From positions 1-64,000 of the forward strand of contig NZ_PVMZ01000017.1 of the NCBI RefSeq assembly GCF_003001815.1: a DNA stretch of 64,000 nucleotides, in the 5' to 3' direction. Origin of the DNA: Actinoplanes italicus. Its GTDB lineage: Bacteria > Actinomycetota > Actinomycetes > Mycobacteriales > Micromonosporaceae. The position numbers were made by a program, and so were the translations under genes. The notes under the pieces were generated by a model that saw only the letters and a program-made list of their open reading frames with translations, was not told where the DNA came from and ran no database searches. Of this stretch, positions 33,483 to 40,380 are shown piece by piece; positions within the stretch are counted from its first letter, which is position 1; every line of letters begins with the position of its first letter.

Positions 33483-34037
33483 GTGCCACGAGCGAGGACC
33501 ACCGAGACCGCCGACCGCATCCGCAGCGCCGCCCTCGAACTGATCGCCGCCAAGGGCGTTCATCAGGTCAGCCTGCGCGAGATCGCGGAGCGTGTGGGCG
33601 TCACCAAGCCGGCGCTGTACTACCACTTCGCGTCCCGGGAGGAGCTGGTCCGCAGCCTGGTCCAGCCCTTCATCGACGACGTGGAAGCGGTGCTGGCCCC
33701 GTTCGGGCCGGGCGCGGACGCGCGGCAGCTGCTGGGCGCCTACTTCGACGTGACGTACCGGCACAGGGACATCACCGCCATGATCATGCGGGAGCCGGGC
33801 ATCCTGGCGCTGGTCGACCTCGCCGCCGCGGTGGGGCAGTGGCGTACCCGGATGGTGTCCATGCTGGCCGGACCCGATCCGTCGCTGGCCGAGGTGGTCC
33901 GCGTGCAGATGGCGATCGGCGGACTCGGCGACTGCACGGTCGTGCTGCCCGGCGCCGCGGGCCCGGAGCTGCGCGAGGCCGTTCTCGATGCCGTCTGCGA
34001 CCTGCTGCTCATCCCGGGCCCGGCGCGCGAGCCCTAG
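33483..34037 (+). CDS. TetR-family transcriptional regulator
   Basis: 184 residues from GTG at 33483, 12 bp after the second operator. N-terminal helix-turn-helix with the canonical LREIAERVGVTKPALYYHFASREELV. The C-terminal ligand domain (residues 70-180) is typical in size. Probable local repressor of the monooxygenase gene. No Shine-Dalgarno; the start sits close to the operator, which suggests a leaderless transcript. Confidence 0.92.
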   Translation: MPRARTTETADRIRSAALELIAAKGVHQVSLREIAERVGVTKPALYYHFASREELVRSLVQPFIDDVEAVLAPFGPGADARQLLGAYFDVTYRHRDITAMIMREPGILALVDLAAAVGQWRTRMVSMLAGPDPSLAEVVRVQMAIGGLGDCTVVLPGAAGPELREAVLDAVCDLLLIPGPAREP

Positions 34038-34040
34038 CCC

Positions 34041-34700
34041 CTATCCGAGGCGCGGCACGCCCGGGCCGGCCAGATCCGCGTATGCCGCCCGCCGCCCGGT
34101 GATCGCCATGCCCAGTGCCTCGGCCGGGCCGCTGACCGATTCACCCTCGCCGGCAGACCAGCCGATGTCGGTGGCGGTCAGGCGCAGGCCGTCGAGTCGT
34201 CCCGGCGGGCAGAGGGCCGGCGCGGCCGCCGGTGAGACCAGGTAATCCAGCAGGATCCGCCAGTGCTCGACCGGAACGCCGGCGTCCAGGCCGAGCGGAC
34301 GGGCGATGTCACGCAGGTGCACGCAGGTCTCGGCGAACGGGCCCATCGGACCGACCCGCGGCGGATCCACGCGATCGTGGGCGTGCTGGCGCAGCAGGGC
34401 GATCAGCTCCCCGCGCGGCTTTCCGGCCAGGCGCCGGGTGAAGTGGTCGACCGTTCGTGCCGTGTCACCGCGGTAGCGGAACGAGACGAGGAAGAACCGT
34501 CCGAAACCGATCAGCATCGGCTGTACGAGGTGGGCCGCCATGTGCCGCACGGTCCAGCCCTCGCAGAGCGTCGTGGCCGTCCAGGCCTGCTCGTCCAGAC
34601 CTTCCAGGAAGTCGGCGATCATCAGCCGGTTCGCGCTGGTCAGGGCGAAGACGTCGGCCATCGGCGTCCGAGGTGGCCGACGCCCGGAACGGCCGGTCAC
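34041..34700 (-). CDS. maleylpyruvate-isomerase-family (DinB-like, mycothiol-dependent) protein
   Basis: 219 residues from GTG at 34700, which overlaps the MarR stop (GTGA) and has GGAGG 7 nt upstream. After a short tail the conserved helical bundle begins LTSANRLMIADFLEGLDEQAW, then LCEGWTVRHMAAHLV with the metal-ligand His, and a C-terminal domain with LRLTATDIGWSAGEG, the second conserved block. Such proteins use mycothiol as cofactor for isomerisation or detoxification. Coupled to the MarR gene, so probably part of a stress or xenobiotic response. Confidence 0.85.
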   Translation of the reverse strand: MTGRSGRRPPRTPMADVFALTSANRLMIADFLEGLDEQAWTATTLCEGWTVRHMAAHLVQPMLIGFGRFFLVSFRYRGDTARTVDHFTRRLAGKPRGELIALLRQHAHDRVDPPRVGPMGPFAETCVHLRDIARPLGLDAGVPVEHWRILLDYLVSPAAAPALCPPGRLDGLRLTATDIGWSAGEGESVSGPAEALGMAITGRRAAYADLAGPGVPRLG

Positions 34701-35143
34701 TGCCGGGCCTCCGTCCGGACGTCGTGGTTCAGGGCGGCCAGCACCCGCAGCGCGGTGGCGATCTCCTCGTCGGTGCAGCCGGCGGCCATCCGGTCGAGCC
34801 GTGAAAGCTCGTCGGCGCGGATCCGGGCGAACAGCGCCGTCCCCGCGCCGGTGGTGGCGATCAGCACCGAGCGGCGGTGGGCCGGATTGACGCGGGACTC
34901 GACGCAACCGAGCGCCATCAGGTCGTTGACGTGCCGCTGGATCCCCTGCCGGGCCAGATCGAGGCGCTCGGCGATGTCCGGGACGGTCAGCGGACCCTGC
35001 TCGGCGAGCATCTCGAGCACGGCCCGCATGCCGACGGTCAGACCGTCACCCTGCAGGGCGGCCTCGACCACGCGGGCCGAGTTGAGCACGAGCGGGCGGA
35101 CATGCCGCAGGACGTCGTAGAGCATCGCGCCACGTGGGTACAT
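34697..35143 (-). CDS. MarR-family transcriptional regulator
   Basis: 148 residues from ATG at 35143. Winged helix: AVLEMLAEQGPLTVPDIAERLDLARQGIQRHVNDLMALGCVESR, with the wing around NPAHRRSVLIATT. Long flanking helices should form the dimer. A 6-bp-armed palindrome overlaps the start codon, so autorepression is likely. No Shine-Dalgarno is evident. First gene of a two-gene unit with the mycothiol-type protein. Confidence 0.88.
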   Translation of the reverse strand: MYPRGAMLYDVLRHVRPLVLNSARVVEAALQGDGLTVGMRAVLEMLAEQGPLTVPDIAERLDLARQGIQRHVNDLMALGCVESRVNPAHRRSVLIATTGAGTALFARIRADELSRLDRMAAGCTDEEIATALRVLAALNHDVRTEARQ

Positions 35144-35160
35144 GACAACAATGATGTCAT
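35142..35160. promoter_or_regulatory. ATGACA-N7-TGTCAT palindrome at the marR start
   Basis: Arms 35142-35147 and 35155-35160. It overlaps the MarR gene's initiation codon and lies 2 bp from the stop of the next upstream gene, so the MarR promoter must sit at the 3' end of that gene. A good candidate for the MarR operator. Confidence 0.5.
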
Positions 35161-35162
35161 AT

Positions 35163-35849
35163 TCAGTCGAGCTGATACCACCAGGTGGTGAGCTCGTCGT
35201 CCAGCCGCGCCAGTTCGTCGTCGTCCGGGCGGTTGCCGTCGCGGAGTTCGACGTGGTGGGCGCCGGTCCGCCGTACGATCGCCCGAAGCTCCTCCACACC
35301 GGGCGTCTCGCTCAGCTCCTCCACCGAGAACGGGTGGCCGCCGACCAGCACGTGGTGGCCGAGCGCCCACCAGTCGGCGATCAGCTCCACGTCACCGTCG
35401 CGTTCGGCCGCCCCGGCCACGGCCACCACCACGTCGAGGAACCTCACCGGCCGCGGCCCGGGCGCGTCCGGCCCGGCCATGCGCCGCCACAGGGCCGTCC
35501 CCGCCTCGGCGTGCAACCACGGCGGATCGACGTAGCCGTCCTCCAGCGCCCCCGCGAACTCCTCCTCGTCCTCGTCGAACTCCCGCAACTCGGTGAACCC
35601 GGTGATCCCGTCGAAGAACTCCCGGCGCTCGGCGTAGTCAGGATGCTCCGCGACCGGCACCCGGAGCGTGTGACCGCGTCTGATCAGGATGTCCATCACC
35701 CGGTGCTGCGTGTGGGAGCAGTCGAAGTCGTTCTGGAACTCGTAGAGGGCGGTGATCAGATCCCGGACCCGGTCGTCACCGTCCGGGAACCGCCTGTCCA
35801 GAACCTCGATCGAACAGTGCACCAGATCCTCGATGTAGTGCATGGACAT
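35163..35849 (-). CDS. hypothetical acidic protein
   Basis: 228 residues from ATG at 35849 (another Met two codons later), starting 4 nt after the methyltransferase stop with GGGG about 8 nt upstream. Soluble and acidic. The middle has an Asp/Glu run (REFDEDEEEFAGALEDGY), and there are several Trp and His (WWALGHHVLVGGHPFSVEEL). No known domain is recognised. The tight spacing suggests co-translation with the methyltransferase. Confidence 0.65.
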   Translation of the reverse strand: MSMHYIEDLVHCSIEVLDRRFPDGDDRVRDLITALYEFQNDFDCSHTQHRVMDILIRRGHTLRVPVAEHPDYAERREFFDGITGFTELREFDEDEEEFAGALEDGYVDPPWLHAEAGTALWRRMAGPDAPGPRPVRFLDVVVAVAGAAERDGDVELIADWWALGHHVLVGGHPFSVEELSETPGVEELRAIVRRTGAHHVELRDGNRPDDDELARLDDELTTWWYQLD

Positions 35850-35853
35850 CGGC

Positions 35854-36606
35854 TCAACCCCGTCTCGCCTCGAAGAGCGTCCGCGTCGAATGCGCGACCA
35901 CCGCGCCGTGCGCGCGAATGTGCCCGTCCATCTCCCGTAACCGTTCCCGATAGCGGTCCACGTCGAAGTCCGGCACCCACCAGACACATTTGCGCAGGAT
36001 CCAGGCGACCGCGCCGACGTCGAAGAACTCCATCCGGCAACGCGCGGTCCGCAGGTCGACGATCGTCAGCCCGGCCATCCGGGCCTCCTCCGCCTCCCGC
36101 TCCGGATCACGACCGAGATTCTCGCGCGGCAGCGGCCCGAGAAACCACTCGATCAGCTCGAACGCCGACGCCGGTCCGACATGCTGCGCGAAGTACGTAC
36201 CGCCCGGCGCCAGCACGCGGGCGATCTCGGTCCAGTCCGGCCGCACCGGATGCCGGCTGCTGACCAGGTCGAACGAGCCATCCCCGAACGGCAGCGGCTC
36301 ACCCGGCCGGGCCTGGACCACCTCGACGCCGCGCGGTCCGAGCAGCCGCCGGGCACGTTCGGCGTTCGGCGCCCAGCCCTCGGTCACCGCCATCCGCGCC
36401 GGAAGCACCGGCATCTCCGCGAGGATCTCGCCGCCACCGGTGTCGACGTCCAGCGCCGACCGCGCCCGGTTCAGACGCCCGGCGAGCAGCCGCGCATAAC
36501 CCCACGGTGGCCGCTCCTCGGTCGCCCGGCCCTCCAGCCAGCCGAAACCCCAGCCACCGACGTCCGCCGCAGAGGCTTCCCTCAAAAGCTCATCGATCGT
36601 ACGCAC
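35854..36606 (-). CDS. class I SAM-dependent methyltransferase
   Basis: 250 residues from GTG at 36606, with GGGAG upstream; the frame stays open for 500 bp further but that part is the GC-rich repeat and not conserved-looking. Motif I is ALDVDTGGGEILAEM, an acidic residue follows after strand 2, FDLVSSRHPVRPDW is motif IV, and IARVLAPGGTYFAQHVGP is the post-IV segment. The overall size fits small-molecule or sugar methyltransferases. Substrate unknown. Confidence 0.85.
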   Translation of the reverse strand: MRTIDELLREASAADVGGWGFGWLEGRATEERPPWGYARLLAGRLNRARSALDVDTGGGEILAEMPVLPARMAVTEGWAPNAERARRLLGPRGVEVVQARPGEPLPFGDGSFDLVSSRHPVRPDWTEIARVLAPGGTYFAQHVGPASAFELIEWFLGPLPRENLGRDPEREAEEARMAGLTIVDLRTARCRMEFFDVGAVAWILRKCVWWVPDFDVDRYRERLREMDGHIRAHGAVVAHSTRTLFEARRG

Positions 36607-36765
36607 AAACGACTCCCGCCTTGGTCCGTGCCGAAGTCTGCCGTTCCCGCATCGGCTGTCGCACGCGCTTTTCAGGCGGGATTCAGGTTGGTCCAGGTGC
36701 GGGTGGCGGGCCGCTCGTCGCGCCACGCGTCCAGGATCGCCCGCGCCTGATCCTCGGGAGCGTTC

Positions 36766-36958
36766 GCCGCCCGCCGCCCGCCGCCCGCCGCCCGCCGCCC
36801 GCCGCCCGCCGCCCGCCGCCCGCCGCCCGCCGTCCGCCGTCCGCCGCCCGTCCGCCGTCCGCCGCCCGCCCGCCGCCCGCCCGCCGCCCGCCGCCGCCCG
36901 CCGCCGCCCGCCCGCCGCCCGCCGCCGCCCGCCGCCGCCCGCCCGCCGTCCGCCCGCC
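36766..36958. repeat. heptanucleotide array (CGCCGCC / GGGCGGC)
   Basis: About nine near-perfect 7-bp copies occupy 36766-36832, followed by a decayed region with CGTCCGC and CGCCGCC variants to about 36958. On the minus strand, which is the sense strand of the methyltransferase operon, it gives evenly spaced GGG runs, able in principle to form G-quadruplexes. Confidence 0.8.
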
Positions 36959-37003
36959 GGTCGCCGTCCGCTGCCGCACGTCGCACGTCGCCGTCCGCCC
37001 GCA

Positions 37004-37050
37004 GATCTTGTGAGGTTCGGGCTGCTGCGACGGCGCAACCGCACAAGATC
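37004..37050. repeat. long-loop palindrome, GATCTTGTG...CACAAGATC, copy 1
   Basis: Nine-bp perfect arms 37004-37012 and 37042-37050 around a 29-nt centre. The left arm continues AGGTTCGGG, shared with copy 2. Confidence 0.7.
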
Positions 37051-37074
37051 GGCGGGCGCCCCGCCTTTGCGGTG

Positions 37075-37122
37075 GATCTTGTGAGGTTTGGGTGGCCAGC
37101 TTCGCCGCAAGCTCACAAGATC
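37075..37122. repeat. long-loop palindrome, GATCTTGTG...CACAAGATC, copy 2
   Basis: Arms 37075-37083 and 37114-37122 around 30 nt. The first 18 bases match copy 1 at 17 positions; the centre differs. It ends 25 bp from the stop codon of the next minus-strand gene and could terminate it. Confidence 0.7.
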
Positions 37123-37146
37123 TGGAGTGGTGGGCTGGCCGGTCGG

Positions 37147-37572
37147 TCAGGTGGGCCGCTGCACCAGTGCCGACACACCCGCTTCGGTGAACTGTTGGGC
37201 GAGCAGCCGCAACTCCATCTCGGTGCCACCGAGCCCGGCCCCGGCGAGGGTGGCGACCAGTGCGGACATCTCGGGCAGAGGCGTCGCCAGGCGTTCCCGC
37301 AGCACCTTCATGACGGCGCCCCGGTCCGACTGCCCGTCGACCCGCAGGCGGTACTCGCCGCACTGTTCCAGCAGCGCCCGGCGCAACTCGGCAGGCGGGT
37401 CGTCCCGCCCGCAGTCCTCGCTGTGACCCGGCGGCTCAGCCGTGCAGGAGTGCGACACCGACCAGTGCAGGCGTCCATCGACGATCATCTCGGCGTAGGT
37501 CGCGTCGCCCGCACACCGATCACAGCCATGGGGGACGACCGCCCGGCACTGCGACCCTACGACCCGCACCAT
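37147..37572 (-). CDS. hypothetical Cys-rich small protein
   Basis: 141 residues, ATG at 37572 (a GTG is the next codon). The N-terminal half has six Cys and three His (QCRAVVPHGCDRCAG, SVSHSCTAEPPGHSEDCGRD), possibly a metal site. The C-terminal half (VMKVLRERLATPLPEMSALVATL... LLAQQFTEAGVSALV) resembles the ribosomal L7/L12 C-terminal fold in pattern, as seen in some actinomycete proteins of unknown role. Weak ribosome site. Isolated between repeats. Confidence 0.6.
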   Translation of the reverse strand: MVRVVGSQCRAVVPHGCDRCAGDATYAEMIVDGRLHWSVSHSCTAEPPGHSEDCGRDDPPAELRRALLEQCGEYRLRVDGQSDRGAVMKVLRERLATPLPEMSALVATLAGAGLGGTEMELRLLAQQFTEAGVSALVQRPT

Positions 37573-37621
37573 TCCCGCAACCTACCGTCCGTGGACGGTG
37601 CGGCATCGTCCATCTTCGCGG

Positions 37622-37670
37622 CTGTGCCTCGCCGCCGTCTCAACCGTGCTGTGACGGCGGTGAGGCGCAG
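37622..37670. repeat. 18-bp stem hairpin overlapping the first 59-bp repeat
   Basis: 37622-37639 can pair with 37653-37670 over 18 positions, two of them G-U in RNA, with a 13-nt loop. The right arm is repeat sequence; the left arm is unique. Confidence 0.6.
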
Positions 37671-37907
37671 CTGGAAGTGGCTGGGTTCAGCCGCTGTCTC
37701 GACTGTGCTGTGACGGCGGTGAGGCGCAGCTGGAAGTGGCTGGGTTCAGCCGCTGTCTCGACTGTGCTGTGACGGCGGTGAGGCGCAGCTGGAAGTGGCT
37801 GGGTTCAGCCGCTGTCTCGACTGTGCTGTGACGGCGGTGAGGCGCAGCTGGAAGTGGCTGGGTTCAGCCGCTGTCTCGACTGTGCTGTGACGGCGGTGAG
37901 GCGCAGC
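37637..37907. repeat. 59-bp tandem repeat, about 4.6 copies
   Basis: The block beginning GTGCTGTGACGGCGGTGAGG recurs at 37646, 37705, 37764, 37823 and 37882, exactly 59 bp apart. Inner copies look identical; the first has a few changes at its left edge and the last stops at 37907. Each copy carries a GGCTG-GGTT-CAGCC hairpin. 59 is not a multiple of 3 and copies are contiguous, so it is neither coding nor CRISPR. Confidence 0.95.
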
Positions 37908-37948
37908 CCGTACGAGATCGCTCTGGGTGATTCTCGGCGCGGCGGCTG

Positions 37949-40180
37949 TCAGCGGGGGGTGTAGGCGATGGCGGGCCGCGGCGGCGTGCTCATGCCGGCG
38001 CCGAGGTAGTAGTCGACGTGGTGCGACTGCATGTAGCCCTTGAACGTCATGGCGTTGCGGTACGCGGGGTTGTGCGCGAGCGTGTAGAGCCGCGTGCCGC
38101 TCGGGACGTTCGTGGTGAAGATGATCAGCTCGTTGAACGCCGCGTTGGTGTAGACGACCTCCTCACGCCAGTCCCCGAGGATGTCGCCGGAGAATGTGGG
38201 GCCGCTCTGCGCCGCCGTGACGGCGCCGAAGTTCCAGGTCGAGACGAGACGGGGCACGCTGCCGCTGGCTGTCGGCGCGGCCGGGTTCCACTTCTCGATC
38301 TTGCCGGCGTTGAGCAGTTCCATCATGGTGTCGCCGTCCCACCAGAGGCCCAGCTGCGGCCACGGTGCCAGCCCGGTGTCCGGCTCGGCCAGCCGGTTCG
38401 TGGGGCCGTTGTAGAGGCCGGAGAACGACCACACCTCGTACCCCGGGTATCGGGCGTCGATGTCGCCGGCCATGCCGCGGCCCACGTCGCCGACGCCGGG
38501 TTCGGTGTGCTTCCAGAGGATCTGCCCGGTGGAGGCGTCGTAGTAGTACTCCCGCAGCCCGCTGGCGTTGTCCTGCTGGACGGCGTAGCCCTGCAGTCCG
38601 GCCCGGTTCGGATCCATCTTGGCGATGTGGAACCGGTCGCCGTGCACGACGCCCTGGGAGGCGAGGCTGTAGCGGAGTCGTCCGTCGCCGTTGAGCACGA
38701 AGCCGATCTCGGCGATCTCGTCGCGGCCGTCCCCGTCGACGTCGATGACGCGGGTGTTGTGGCCGTCCGGCAGGTTCTGGTTGCCGCGCAGGAACTTCCA
38801 CTGCATGGTCAGCGCGCTGCCGGTGAAGCGCCAGGCGGTGAACATCAAATTGAAGCCGCCGTTGCCGATGCGATTCTTCATGTACGCGACGAGGCTCGGA
38901 CCGGTGCCGTCGAGGTGACCGACGCCGAACCGGGCCATCAGCGGCCCGTCGGCCAGGTAGTCCGCCGGTACGGGAGCGGTGGCCCGCGGCGCGCCGGTCA
39001 TGCCGTCGAGGATGGCGATGAACTGCCGGTTGTCGTCGGCGTTGGTGAACGTGGTGCCGTTGCCGAACCGGACCCCGTTCGCGATGCGCAGCGCGACCTC
39101 GGCACGGCCGTCGCTGTCCAGGTCGTACACGGTGACACCGTCGTTGTGGCCGACGTCGATCACCGACGAGCCGCCCTCGATGTTGTCCTGGTTCGTGCTG
39201 TTGGGACCCAGGTTCGCCGACCAGAGGAACTGCCCGTTGCCGCGGTAGGCCTCGATGCTCTGCGGTGAGGTCTGCCGGTCGATGACGTAGTCGTACTCGC
39301 CGTCGCCGTCCAGGTCGCCGGTCCACACGAACTTGACCGCACCACCGGCGCGCAGCGGCACCCGTACGACAGGCTCGGCCGCGTTGTTCGCCTTGAGGGT
39401 GAACGGCCCGCTGGGTGCCTGCTCGGCACCACTCACGACAGGTCGTACCCGATAGGTGTTGGTCTGTGCGAGGTTGGCGGTGGTGTCGGTGAGGTTCGTG
39501 CCGCCGGTGAGCACCGAAGCGTTGATCTTGACCTCGGCCGCGCCGCCGGTCGACCGGTAGACGTTGAAGCCGATCCCGGCCGGGTCCAGGCCCAGCAGCC
39601 GCCAGCTCACCAGCACGCTGGTGCTGCTCGCGCGGACCGCGACGACGCCACGGCCGAGGTTCTCCATCAGCCGGCCCGAGGCGGCGGGAACAGACGGCGC
39701 GGGACTCGACGGCGCCGGACTCGACGGCGTGGGACTGGACGGCGCGGGACTCGACGCGGGCGGGTTCGTCGCTCCGGTGCAGGTGGTTCCGTTGAGCGTG
39801 AAGCTCGTGGGCGCGGGGTTGCTGCCGGTCCACGAGCCGTTGAAGCCGAAGGGCGCCGAGGCGTTGGTGGCGATGCCGCGGTTGAAGCCGGCGTCGGCGG
39901 CGGTGACCTGGCTGCCGGACTGTGTCACGGTGGCGTTCCACGCCTGGGTGACCGCCTGCCCGGCGCTGTAGGACCAGCGCACGGTCCAGCCGTCGATCGG
40001 ATCGCCGAGGTTGGTGACGGTCACGTTCGCGCCGAAGCCGTTCTGCCACTGGTTCGTGATCGTGTAGTCGACGCGGCAGCCGGCCGCGGCCGATGCCGTC
40101 GTGGCCATCAGAACTCCGGCGGCGAGCATGGTCGCGAGTCCTGTCGCGGTGGCCAGGATCCGTATCCGGGGAGGGGGCAT
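37949..40180 (-). CDS. secreted rhamnogalacturonan lyase, CBM2 plus PL11
   Basis: 743 residues, ATG at 40180. Signal peptide to about residue 32 (MATTASAAAG). Residues 33-135 are a family-2 carbohydrate-binding module (CRVDYTITNQWQNGFGANV, WTVRWSYSAGQ, GFNGSWTGSNPAPTSFTLNG). A Pro/Ser linker with repeated SSPAPSSP covers about 138-165. The rest is a PL11 catalytic region: GRGVVAVRASSTSVLVSWRLLG, DLDGDGEYDYVIDR, VIDVDGDGRDEIAE, GDILGDWREEVVY, HNPAYRN, then QSHHVDYYLG at the end. It cleaves the rhamnogalacturonan-I backbone of pectin by beta-elimination with Ca2+. LacI-type operators lie upstream. Confidence 0.92.
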   Translation of the reverse strand: MPPPRIRILATATGLATMLAAGVLMATTASAAAGCRVDYTITNQWQNGFGANVTVTNLGDPIDGWTVRWSYSAGQAVTQAWNATVTQSGSQVTAADAGFNRGIATNASAPFGFNGSWTGSNPAPTSFTLNGTTCTGATNPPASSPAPSSPTPSSPAPSSPAPSVPAASGRLMENLGRGVVAVRASSTSVLVSWRLLGLDPAGIGFNVYRSTGGAAEVKINASVLTGGTNLTDTTANLAQTNTYRVRPVVSGAEQAPSGPFTLKANNAAEPVVRVPLRAGGAVKFVWTGDLDGDGEYDYVIDRQTSPQSIEAYRGNGQFLWSANLGPNSTNQDNIEGGSSVIDVGHNDGVTVYDLDSDGRAEVALRIANGVRFGNGTTFTNADDNRQFIAILDGMTGAPRATAPVPADYLADGPLMARFGVGHLDGTGPSLVAYMKNRIGNGGFNLMFTAWRFTGSALTMQWKFLRGNQNLPDGHNTRVIDVDGDGRDEIAEIGFVLNGDGRLRYSLASQGVVHGDRFHIAKMDPNRAGLQGYAVQQDNASGLREYYYDASTGQILWKHTEPGVGDVGRGMAGDIDARYPGYEVWSFSGLYNGPTNRLAEPDTGLAPWPQLGLWWDGDTMMELLNAGKIEKWNPAAPTASGSVPRLVSTWNFGAVTAAQSGPTFSGDILGDWREEVVYTNAAFNELIIFTTNVPSGTRLYTLAHNPAYRNAMTFKGYMQSHHVDYYLGAGMSTPPRPAIAYTPR

Positions 40181-40245
40181 GACGAGCCTCTTTCATGGGG
40201 GATGTCCCGGCGCCGGCGAGGGGGGATTCCGGCGACCGCGGCATG

Positions 40246-40311
40246 AAAACGTTTTACCTATGCGATCGCAACACACGTAATAGATGCATGTCAATGAATG
40301 TACAAGCGCTT
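40246..40311. promoter_or_regulatory. LacI-type operators upstream of the PL11 gene
   Basis: AAAACGTTTT (40246-40255) and AAGCGCTT (40304-40311) both have the central CG of LacI/GalR operators; a TGCGATCGCA palindrome sits between at 40261-40270. The first is 66 bp upstream of the lyase ATG. Sugar-induced derepression is likely. The regulator gene is not nearby. Confidence 0.6.
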
Positions 40312-40380
40312 ACCGGACGGTAGTCACATCACCGTGCGGCTGCCCGGCCCGTCGCGGTGGCAGACGCAGGCGACGAGTGG

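Larger units (their letters stand above)
36607..37146. other. 540-bp gene-free stretch, repeat-rich
   Basis: No credible gene. It holds the G-rich heptamer array (36766-36958) and two long-loop palindromes (37004-37122). The promoter of the methyltransferase operon must lie here or near 36620-36760. Open frames through the array encode only Arg/Ala/Gly or Pro runs and are artefacts. Confidence 0.7.
37573..37948. other. 376-bp gene-free stretch dominated by tandem repeats
   Basis: Almost entirely made of the 59-bp tandem repeat and the hairpin overlapping its first copy. It lies between the start of the Cys-rich gene and the 3' end of the PL11 lyase gene, so it must include the former's promoter and the latter's terminator. 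Confidence 0.75.

Noticed and set aside
36607..37116. An N-terminal extension of the methyltransferase by 170 codons
   Set aside because: It is translation of the heptamer array (runs of Arg/Gly/Ala). The GTG at 36606 has a ribosome site and starts just before conserved sequence.
37637..37907. CRISPR array
   Set aside because: The repeats are contiguous with no unique spacers, and no cas genes are present.
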